A stretch of 64,000 nt of DNA from Symbiodinium natans (lineage: Eukaryota; Sar; Dinophyceae; Suessiales; Symbiodiniaceae). The position numbers and the translations under genes are program-made. The DNA is taken from contig CAJNDS010002757.1 in the NCBI GenBank assembly GCA_905221605.1, positions 1,078,501 through 1,142,500 of the forward strand, read 5' to 3'. The notes under the pieces were generated by a model. That model ran no database searches. It worked only from the letters and a program-made list of their open reading frames with translations, and was not told the origin of the DNA. Every line of letters starts with the position of its first letter. Position 1 is the first letter of the stretch. Of this stretch, positions 22,264 through 31,600 are shown one piece after another.

Positions 22264-25200
22264 GTCGCGAGATGCGTGACATGAGGGAGCTGATGTTCGT
22301 GGAGGCAAGGCTCCCGACCGCATGGATGCAGCCCAGGTAGTTCATGGGTCTGTGGGCTTAATTTATGGCTTCAGAAGCGTTTTCCCCTTAATTGTCGGGT
22401 TTCTCTGAATTATGGCGCCTTTTTTGGGCGCCTTTTCCTCCGCATTGCTCAAGGAACCCCAGGAAGGGGCCATGATTTCGGCTTCCTCCCATGTAGGCGC
22501 CCACCACAGATGCCTTGGCACGTAAGGGGCCCCCACCTCTTATCCTAGATCCCCCGACTGCCTGAATCAGCTTTTCTATACGGGCTCCCAGTGGCCAACC
22601 CCTAAGTCCCCAAAACCCTGTGACCCTAAACCCTAAACCCTAAACCCTCCGAAAGTTTTCTGAGCGCCCAATCCCGGTCCACACCACGCAGGAGTCCGGC
22701 CAGAGGCCGTTCTTTGCCTCCAAGTCGATCTCCAAGGCTCCTTACAGGGCTTAGGGGGTTTAGGGTTCAGGGTTTAGGGTTTAGGGTTTAGGGTTTTGTG
22801 ATTTAGGGTTTAGGGTTTAGGGTTCAGGGTTTAGGGGTTAAAGGTTTAGGGTCAAGGCTGCTCTACAGGGCTCTGCCGTTTAAGGGCTTGAGGCCCTTTA
22901 GGGTGATTTAGGGTGAAAGGGCTTCAGGGTTTAAGGTTCTAGGGTTCTGAGGTTCAGGGTTTCAGGGGTTTTGGGCTTTCAATGCTCTAGGGTTTCAGGG
23001 TTCTAGGGTTTTGGGTTTTCAGCGTTTTCGGGTTTTAGGGTTTAGGGTCCAGGTTGCTTGAGGGGTTCAAAATTGCAGCCCTGGAGTCGAGGGTGTTGAG
23101 GCTTTGAGGGGTTCACGGATTTGAGGTCTTAGGGGGCTGAGAAGCCTACGGGTTGGTCGATTCCTTTTTTTCCTATGCGATTACATCGCTCTAGCGAAAG
23201 GGAAAAGCGGAAACTATCTGCACCCTAGCGATTTCTCTTTTAGACCTCTCTTCGACTCCTGGTTTAAGGTTTGGGGATTTAGTGATTTGGGAGGTCATGG
23301 TTCCTTGCCAGAGCCCGAGCATGAAACACAAACAGAAAGCATGCCGTGAGGCATGCCGTCTGGGGTTGTGCTCACGGTCGAAGGTGAGTTTTTTCGGCTA
23401 AACCTGAAGCGCTAAACCCTAGATCGTGGTTGCTCTGGGGTTTGTACACGAAGATGCCCTACATCTTGTGGTACTTGGAAGGGGGTGGGGGGCTTACCTT
23501 AATTCCTTAAGCCCTAGCTCCGAGGAACCCCATGAGGTGCTTCGTTTAGTGACTTTGGTGTTTGGGGCTCACGGTGAGAAAGCCGCTGCAGCGCAGGTCA
23601 CCACGGAGAGGAGTCGCCCGCCACGCCTCCCGCAGGCCATCTCCGTCTTTGTGTGCTATAGGTTGTTACAACCTAAACCTTGAACTTAAATCCCTGAAAT
23701 CCCTACATCCTAACCTTTGCAGCAGACAGGTGCGTCCACGCCAGACCCCCTCCGCCTGCGGGCTGCTGTTTGGGGGTTGGGGTTTAGGGTGAGGGTTTTG
23801 GGCTTTTTGGGCTTACACAAGTCTTTGGGAGTTAAAGCCCCAAACCTTGAAATACCCAAAGCCCTGATGCCTTAGCTCAAGAGCCCTCAAGTTCCCAAAC
23901 TCCAGGTATGTTTTTTGTTTTGGATGTTTGGTTAAAGGTTTACAGTCTTGGGTCTAGGGGCCTTCTGTACAGCTCTAAGCCCAAAAACCCTTCAGCTCCC
24001 AAAACCATGAGACCTCAAGGCCCTGCACATAAACGAAGCCGAACCGTAGTTGAACGAGATGCGCACTGAGCATAAGCTTGGCTACGCGGAGTTGAGGTTT
24101 CAGAGGTTTAGATTTCGGGTCCATTGAGGGTGAGGTGCAGGGATTAATTACCAGGCGCCCAGTTGTTGCCTCTTTCCCTTTTGAAATGAGTGGGATCCCT
24201 CATAAACCCCCTTTTTGTTAAGCAGAAGGTGCGCCCAGCAAAGAAATGGAGCTGAGAAATCTACACCCTGAACCCTGAAGTTGAAAAAACTATGTCCATG
24301 TCGCTACACAATCCCTTAGAGGGCATGTATCGGGGGCTACGTGTTAGAGTACCGAACTCCCCCAATTCCCGAACTAATACTTGGAAGCCAGTTCCCGTGT
24401 CGAGGCAAAGAGCATGCACTTTGGCCCACCTGTGTGGGCGACGCGCCACATCCGGCGCTACTGTCAGCATGAGGCTGCCGGGGCTGCATTTAACCAGCGC
24501 TGATTGGGGTCGGGGGGGGAAGGGGGGGGTTAGGGTTTGGCGATTTACTTTTGGGGGTTTTAACAAGGCACTCCAAAGGATCAGGGGTGGGGCAATGAGG
24601 AGCTTCAAGGCTTTGAGGGTTGTGAGCTTCTTTATTGTTTAAAGCATTGACCCGGGAAACTGGGTCCCCTTTTCCGGGGGGGGGGGCGGCGAAGACGAAA
24701 TTTGAAGACGAAATTCGGCCCAGCCGAAACTCGGCCGAAGACGAAATTCGGCACTGAAGACGAAATTCGGCCCTTGAAGCTGAAATTAGCCCCGAAGACG
24801 AAGTCCGCAATTCGGCTCCTGAAGACAAAATTCGGCCCCGAAGGCGAAATTCGACCCTGAAGCCGAAATTCGGCCCTGAAGCCGAAATTCGGTCCCGAAG
24901 ACGAAATTCGGCCCTGAAGCTTAAGTTCGGACCCTGAAGCTTGAATTCGGTTTCGGTCCCCCAGCCTAAAATGGCATTGAATTTCGTCTTCAGGGCCGAA
25001 TTTCGGCTTCAGGGTCGAATTTAGGCTTCCGGACCAAATTTCATCTTCAGGAGCCGAATTTCGGTTTCAGGGCCGAATTTCGTCTTCACGGCCAAATTTC
25101 GTCTTCAGGGTCGAATTTCGTCTTCAGGGCCGAATTTAGGCTTCAGGGGCCGAATTCCGGCTTCAGGGCCGAATTTCGGCTGGGCCGAATTTCGTCTTCA

Positions 25201-25614
25201 AATTTCGTCTTCGGATTTCGTCTTCGCCCCCCCCCCCCCCGGAAAAGGGGACCCAGTTTCCCGGGTCCCTGAATGGGTTTAGGGCCTTTCCACCCCCGGT
25301 ACTCAAGTTAGAGTTGGCTGAAGCGCCCACAAACCGAAACCTCAGAGCGAAGTCTCAAAGTCCCAAATCCCAAACCTCAAAACCATTGGGGTTTTGGGCT
25401 TTGGGCTTTGGGGTGGGGGGGTGGGGGTGACGAGTGCTGTGCAGTTTCCAGGTTTGAGGGTAGTTAATACTTTGTGGTGCTTTACTGTAACTTTACATCT
25501 TTCGCCTTTTTGGGTTTATTGGGTTTCTTAAGCAGGCAGCTAAAAGTTTAATTTTTTGCTACCCTCCTAAGTGCAGCCAAGTTAACAGCCAAGGATGAGG
25601 ACGAGGAGTTCGAG
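22264..25614 (+). CDS. exon group of an unrecognised gene
   Basis: Exons with good borders are 22264-22336 (acceptor CTTTAG, donor GTAGTT; MRDMRELMFVEARLPTAWMQ), 22692-22736 (acceptor CGCAG, GC donor; ESGQRPFFASKSISK), 23336-23383 (acceptor AACAG, donor GTGAGT; KACREACRLGLCSRSK), 23597-23635 (acceptor GCGCAG, GC donor; VTTERSRPPRLPQ) and 25577-25614 (acceptor GTGCAG, GA donor; KLTAKDEDEEFE, acidic). A possible one follows at about 26110-26195. Whether they belong to one gene is not shown. No domain is recognised. Introns hold telomeric arrays and the 24649-25267 palindrome. Confidence 0.45.
22744..22850 (+). repeat. (TTTAGGG)n array, degenerate
   Basis: Starts eight bases after the exon 22692-22736. 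Units include TTCAGGG and TTTTGTGA variants. Confidence 0.85.
24649..25267. repeat. 619-bp palindrome built of GAAGACGAAATTCGGCC repeats
   Basis: Both ends carry GACCCGGGAAACTGGGTCCC running into TTTTCCGG and poly-G, in opposite orientation. Each arm (about 300 bp) is a degenerate tandem array of 18-20-bp units of the form GAAGACGAAATTCGGCCC. The spacer near 24950-24975 is short. No convincing target duplication is visible, and there is no plausible gene in it. Confidence 0.9.
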
Positions 25615-25956
25615 GAAGGCGGGGAAGAATCCTGCAGTGCTTCCGCTCGACTGCCAGCAGGGATTCGGGGTGAAGTAGTGTTAGCACTTAGGCCTTAGGG
25701 ATGCTTATAGGGCTTAGTGTGAAGGTTTAGGGAAATTTAGGGCTTATAGGGCTTAAGGATCAACTGGGGTACACTTGGTTAGGCCCCCATCAAGTAATTG
25801 GAGCCAGTTCCTCTCACTTCTGAAACCTGCAGGCTAGGGTTTGGGGGTTTAGGACCACAGCTTCCGAACACCTAAGCCGAATACCCTCAGAAAATACCCC
25901 CAAACGCTGAATCCTTGAACCCTCAACCCTCAATAGGCTTTAGGGTTTCAGGTCTC

Positions 25957-26095
25957 CCTAAACCCTAAACCCTAAACCCAAACCCTAAACCCTAAACTAA
26001 ACCCTAAACCCTAAACCCCAAACCCCAAACCCCAAACCCTAAACCCTAAAACCCTAAACCCTAAACCCTAAGCCCTAAACCCTAAACCCTAAACG
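25957..26095 (+). repeat. (CCCTAAA)n array
   Basis: About 19 units with some CCCCAAA variants, directly upstream of the probable exon at 26110. Confidence 0.95.
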
Positions 26096-26204
26096 GCATG
26101 CAGGCGGCCGAGCTCCCGAGAGTCGGAGCATCTCGCGCGTCGCCAGCCGGCCCTCCGCGGATGCCGAGGTCCACCCGGAGGACAAGAAATGCAGGCCCCG
26201 GCTC

Positions 26205-26284
26205 AGGGTTTAGGGTTTAGGGTTTAGGGTTTAGGGTTTAGGGTTTAGGGTTTAGGGTTTAGGGTTTAGGGTTTAGGGTTTAGG
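26205..26284 (+). repeat. (TTTAGGG)n array
   Basis: Eleven heptamers directly downstream of the probable exon 26110-26195. Confidence 0.95.
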
Positions 26285-26592
26285 CTTTTAGGGTTCGGCG
26301 TTGGGTAGAGACCTCCAAAGCCAAATTTAGGGGCCCCACAAACCTGTAAGACCTAGAAAACGCGAAGCCCATTGCACGTTCCTGCAGATACCGGACTAAA
26401 ACAATCCGGGGTTCCAGGGGACCGACGGTAGTACCGGAAAAGGGTTTGACGTCGACTCAAGTCCTCACATCTCGAAACCCTGTGCGAGGGTGCTGGCTTT
26501 GCGCCAACCCTAACCTCCCAAAACTCTAGACGTGCAAACCTAACCTTATCAACTTTCTCCCCAAACCGCAAAGAAAACCCCAGACCAGGCAG

Positions 26593-27448
26593 GTATCCTT
26601 CGCGGTGTCCCCGCAGACCACAGAGCGGGCTATCGTGGAAGAGACGCGTTCGCTGCCACAGGTGCCAGTGCTCCTGGGAAAGGAGACCCGAAAGGGTTAG
26701 GGTGTGTGTGTATATATATACACGCATTCAAATTCATGTTTGGTCCCACACATATACATGTGTGTTCTAGATAGAAAGTATCAGCAAGCGTTTCTTTCTT
26801 TGTGCTGTAGGATCCAGAGCACATCAGCCTTGTCCAGCCGATAGTTCCCATGCCTCTCCGCAAGCCTTTGCGGCGTAAAGGTTTTACGATGTGAGGCTAC
26901 ACGATATATATAATGTTTAGGGTTCTAGGGTTGTGGGTCAGAGATGCAAAGCCAAAGTATTCATGATGCTTTAAACCCTAAAAGCCTCACGGTGTGGTTC
27001 CAGGAGCTGCAAGAATCGCCAGCAGCCGATTCCAGCGACACGGAGGCCCCTTGCAAAGCACTCAGCTGGATTTGGTACTTTGTGCATTTCCTTATCCCTG
27101 AGATCCTGAGCCTCGTCACAGCAGACTCACCCCAAACACCCGCATGCTAAACCCAAACCAACTCCCACAAACCCCAAACCCTAAACCCTAAATGTGACTG
27201 AAGTTTCCTGACTTGTTGCTTAGCAGGATTTCGATTAGGTTTGGGGTTTAGGGTTTAGGGTGAAAAGACTTTGGAGTTTAGGGTTTAGGGTTTAGGGTTT
27301 AGGGTTACTACTTCAATATTGCAAGGGATATGCCTGCTTGTCTGCCGGCTTCAATGCTGCGAAGGCCGCGGCGGAGAGGATCCCAGAAATCAAGTCCCAG
27401 GCAGTCGACGAAGACATCAACTTGTTGCAGCTTGGCTTGGACTACTAA
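26593..27448 (+). CDS. 3' exons of an unrecognised gene, with a clear stop
   Basis: Exon 26593-26682 (acceptor CAGGCAG, GA donor) encodes 30 residues including VSFAVSPQTTERAIVEETRS. Exon 26811-26880 (acceptor GCTGTAG, donor GTTTTA) encodes DPEHISLVQPIVPMPLRKPL. Exon 27326-27448 (acceptor TTGCAAG) encodes 40 residues including GYACLSAGFNAAKAAAERIP and ends LLQLGLDY with TAA at 27446-27448. The first two join in phase 0. The second ends one base into a codon, so an exon (perhaps near 27003) is missing before the third. I do not recognise the protein. Confidence 0.55.
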
Positions 27449-27544
27449 GGTTTAGGGTTCAGGGTTTAGGGTTTAGGGTTTAGGGTTTAGGGTTTAGGGT
27501 TCAGGGTTTAGGGTTTAGGGTTTAGGGTTTAGGGTTTAGGGTTC
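27449..27544 (+). repeat. (TTTAGGG)n array
   Basis: About 13 units beginning right after the TAA of the terminal exon. Confidence 0.95.
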
Positions 27545-28071
27545 AGCATCCTACACCCCCGTAGTGCAACCTGGATGACCGAAAGGTCGTCACTTGGGGT
27601 CCAGGGTTTGCCTTACGACTTGCGAGCCCCCAAAGATGTATGTTGGTGGGCTAATGTAGAACCCAAGACCCAATATCCGCGAATCAAAACGTTCTGGGCC
27701 CCCGCAAACCCGAAAACCCAAAACCCTAAACCCTAAACCCTAAACCCTAAACCCCAACTCATGGCCTTGTGAGGGGCGTTAGGGTGTAGGTATTCGGTTG
27801 CTTGGTTTTTTTTTGCTGCGCTGTCACGGCTTCCTGCAACCCATGTTTAAAGGTGGCGTCTCTTGCCGCGCCCCTAGAAGACTGTGTTCGACCTGGGCTC
27901 CTTCACTCCATCTACGCCCCAATGTTTAGGGTTTAGGGTTTGGGGTTTGGGGTTTGGGGTTTAGGGTTTAGGGTTAAGGGTTTAGGGTTTGAGGGCTACA
28001 GGACTCCCGGTGTTGTCCAGGATGGCTCAGGGCGTAGGGCATTTAGGGTTTGGGGTTTTGCCGCCCCGCAG

Positions 28072-31000
28072 CTACGAGCCCTTCAATGCATCAGCCACCC
28101 CTCAACCTCTCAAGATCCCTCCGACTTGGGTCAGTCTGCAGGTTAGTACCGTAGAAGTCCTTGTTATACTACCTAAATAGGCGAGCTTGGGGGAACTCTT
28201 AGAGTAGACTATTTAAGGGGCTGCGCCCATGGGCGGGCAGCGCAGGCAGAAGCGCGGGGCGAGCAGATCCGTCAAGGGTTTAGGGTTTAGGGTTTAGGGT
28301 CCTATGCCCGCCCTTTGGGGGGCATCATGCTCCTGATGCTCCCCTGATGCGCGCCTGGGGGTCCCGGGCTGAACCCGCTGATGCTCATGATGCGCGCCCC
28401 TTGGGGGGCATCATGGGGCATCCGCGCCCGTCCCATTTTTCGTGCCTCAACCCACGAAAACCGACCGGGCCGCGAAAGGTCGGCGGCACTGGCGTTCGGC
28501 CTAATTCTGCTTCGCAGAAGGCCAGAGGCCAGCAAGGCTATTCCCGGGACGACCCGGGCTAAAAGGTCCGCCAATGCTCGGTCCTTGGGGACCTCGCGCT
28601 GCCCGATTTAATGGCTACCGCCAGTGCCGCCGACCCCAGACCCAAGACAGTTGCATTGGGGCGGAAGGCAGGGTGGAGCGCGGGCAGGCGGGGGGGGCGG
28701 GGGCGGGGGGGGTGGGGGTGGGTGGGGGTGGAAAGGGGGGCGGCGGTGGGGTGACGGTAGAGGGTTGGTGTCGGATTAGGGAGTTGGGGGCGGAAGGCAG
28801 GGGTGGACTGGGGGGCATAGAGATGAAGAAGCGATGAGAGCGGTGAGAGCGGGGGGGCGGTCGGATGGTGCACGATGGTGGGAGGGGGTAATGATGAGGG
28901 CTGGGGAGGGTTGGTGGGAGGGTTAGGGAGTGGGAGTGGGAGAGGGTGGGGGCGGCTGGCGGAAAGGGGGGCCTGACTCATTTGACCAGCTCTGGTGAGA
29001 GGGTTGGGGCGGAAGGCAGGGTGGAGCGCGGCGGGTGGACAGGGGAGGTGACGGTCGAGGGTTGGTGGAGTTGGGGGCGGAAGGCAGGGGAGTGATGAGA
29101 GCGGGGAGGCGGTTAGGGCGGGCGTGGATTGGAATCCCTCAAACTAGAGATTTGTCAGGGGCGGAGTAGGGGGTAGGGGCCTAGGAGGGAAGGGATGGGG
29201 GGGGGGGGTGGGGTTTCAGAGTCGAGGCGGCGGGTGGGGGGTTGAGGGTAAAGGGTTGGTGTCAGGGAGGGGTGGATTGGGAGGGGGAGTGATGAGAGCG
29301 GTGAGAGCGGTGAGGGCGGTCAGGGCGGGCATGGACTGGAATCCTTAAAACACTACGACAGGGTGGGGGGTGGCGGGGGGGTGGGGGGGTCGGGCATGCA
29401 CTGAACCACCTGAATGGACAATTCAAGGCGTCATGGGTGAGGGCGATGGGTGGCGGGGTTTGGGCATGCACTGAAGCCAAACAATGCAAAAACACTCCAA
29501 TTCAAGGTGTCATGAGCAGCATGCTGTGAGAGCGGGTGAGGGCGGTGAGGGCGGTGGGGGGTCTTCACTGACGCCGCCCTGCTACCGCTGGGGTCGGCGG
29601 ATAAACCCTAGACCCGAAGCCGCTAAGCCAAGGAGCCTCCCTGGCCAGATCAACAAGGAGCCATCTGGCGACGCGTCCGACGTCGTCCATGGTGCCACTG
29701 GGCTTGGAGTTCGGGGACTTAGGGTTTAAGGGGTTTATGGGGTTTATAGGGCTTCACAGGGTTTAGAGAGTTGAGAGGGTTTGGGTTTTTAGGGTGTGGG
29801 GTTCCGAGTTGGAGGGCTTGGGTGCGCCCGTGTGTCCTCCCACGTAACCTCGACGAATATAAAACCCCTATAAGCACTGCAGAACCCTCCATAGAACATA
29901 AGCCTGCGAAAAGCTCATAAACTCTGTAAAATCCAGAAGGCCTATAAGTTACTAGGATCGAGTGTAGGATTCAGTTCAAGGGGGGGTTTGGGCGATGGGT
30001 GTGTAAGATGATGAGGGAGCTTAGGCAGCTTAGGGTGTAGGGTTCGGGGAGCTTAGGGTCCTAGGGTTTAGGGAAACAAATGATGCTCCCTCACACACAT
30101 CCTCGAACTCAACCTCTGAAACCATACAAGCATATTCAAACCTTAAGCCTTCCCCGCTCGACGCTAAACCTCACCCCTAAACCCTAAACCCTAAACCCTA
30201 CCCTAAACCCCAAACCCGAAACCCCAAACCCCAAACCCCAAACCCCACACCCCACACCCCACACCCCACACCCCAAACCCCAAACCCCAAACCCCAAAGG
30301 ACAGCTCCAAGAGCATGGACAGCAGCCGCAACCTCTCCAGCCGCTTCAAGCACAACACCCCGCCCAAGACCAAGGCCCACTTGTTGTGGTTGTTTAGGTG
30401 GGTTTAGGGTTTAGGGTTTAGGGTTTAGGGTTTCCAGGCCTGATGGTTTCGGGTTCTCCCTAATCTTGCAGCGGCCCCCAGAAGCTACTTATGAGCTCAT
30501 GGGGGCCATTAATTTACGAACTTCGTGAATGTAACGAGCGTGCAAAACTCCCAGTACATGCTACTACTTGGGGGGGGGGGGTGAGGTTGTTGTGTTCGAT
30601 CATTCGCAAGCTCACACGGTGTGTTCTTCAGCTTTTTGGTTTTCTTGTATTCGCTTCGTTCACCGGCGAGAATCATATTATTACCCTCACGAACTTCCTA
30701 CTAATGAGACCTCTGTTCTAGAGCACCAATGGTAGACCACAAAACCCTAAACCCTAAATCCTAAACCCTAAACCCTAAACCCTAAACCCTAAACCCTAAA
30801 CCGTCAATCAGTTGGTGATCCACGCAAGACCCGTACAAACGTGTTCATCTCCTAGTCCAAGAGTGAACCGCCATGCACGAAAGCAGCAGTTGTTAACTGT
30901 TCTCAGGTCCCAAGAAGACGCACCCAGCTCTTCCTAAACCCGGAACCCTAAACCCGAAACCCTGAACCCTAAATCCCAAACCTCAAACCTTCGAGCCGGA

Positions 31001-31239
31001 CCCTCAACATTGTTCTCTTTGGGCTTCTAGGGTATAGGGTTTAGAGGGTTTCGGGTTGTAGGGTTTTAGGGTTTAAGGTTTTAGGGCTCAGGATTTTATA
31101 GGGTTTAGGGCTTTAAGCCACAGCCCGAGAATCCCAAGTGCAGGCAGTGAGCGTTCGTCGTGCCGACCGTGGTGGGCGAGTCGGCTGTGAGAGCATCGTG
31201 CCTGGCTTTGAATTTGAGCATGTACTACTATCTGCTTAA
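28072..31239 (+). CDS. exon group of an unrecognised gene
   Basis: Exons: 28072-28141 (acceptor CCGCAG, donor GTTAGT; YEPFNASATPQPLKIPPTWV then SLQ), about 29649-29708 (INKEPSGDASDVVHGATGLG), 30300-30374 (GC donor; DSSKSMDSSRNLSSRFKHNT then PPKTK), about 30472-30507 (RPPEATYELMGA) and 31144-31239 (acceptor TGCAG; AVSVRRADRGGRVGCES then IVPGFEFEHVLLSA and TAA). The last stop lies inside a terminal inverted repeat (31233), so the real exon could instead end at GTACTA (31221). Grouping is tentative and no domain is recognised. Confidence 0.4.
28650..29560 (+). repeat. GC-rich minisatellite region
   Basis: About 0.9 kb of G-rich sequence with recurring GGCGGAAGGCAGGGTGGA, GATGAGAGCGGTGAG and GGGTTGGTG blocks (for example at 28660, 28789, 29009 and 29077). 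It lacks TTTAGGG arrays. Open frames here are Pro/Gly-rich low-complexity translations. The flank 28310-28560 has GATGC-rich repeats and no supported gene. Confidence 0.75.
30176..30297 (+). repeat. CCCTAAA/CCCCAAA/CCCCACA array
   Basis: A telomere-like array that changes to CCCCAAA and CCCCACA units. It ends directly against the exon starting at 30300. Confidence 0.9.
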
Positions 31240-31330
31240 GAACCCGTATTCCTTATAAGGGTGATATAGGATTATTATTTTCATATGTGTTTTTTTTTTT
31301 TTTTTTGGGGGGGGGGGGGGTTCTTAAGCA
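31233..31330. mobile_element. 98-bp element with perfect 13-bp terminal inverted repeats
   Basis: TGCTTAAGAACCC at 31233-31245 is exactly complemented by GGGTTCTTAAGCA at 31318-31330. The interior contains 17 T followed by 14 G. The left repeat overlaps the stop codon of the exon ending at 31239. Confidence 0.6.
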
Positions 31331-31600
31331 AATAGGAGTTTCGGAGCTAGTGCCAAGCCTTCGTCGATTGGAGGGGGAGGTAAGGCATTCAAAATACAAT
31401 ATCTCCGCAGGTCTTCAAAGTACCTCTGTGCCTTGTGCAGCCTCTGGCTTGGGATTCGCAGTGACTGCCAGGGTGGTTCATATAAATCTTAATGCCTTCC
31501 GGGATTTTCAGCCCGAAACTCTTTTGGTACCGGCGGGAGTTGGGCTTCGGCATGGGCATCCATCCACCTAAGCCCGAGAGCCCAACTGGAAACCCTGAAG

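Noticed and set aside
28559-28981. Proline-rich 140-codon - strand ORF
   Set aside because: Low-complexity translation of the GC-rich minisatellite.
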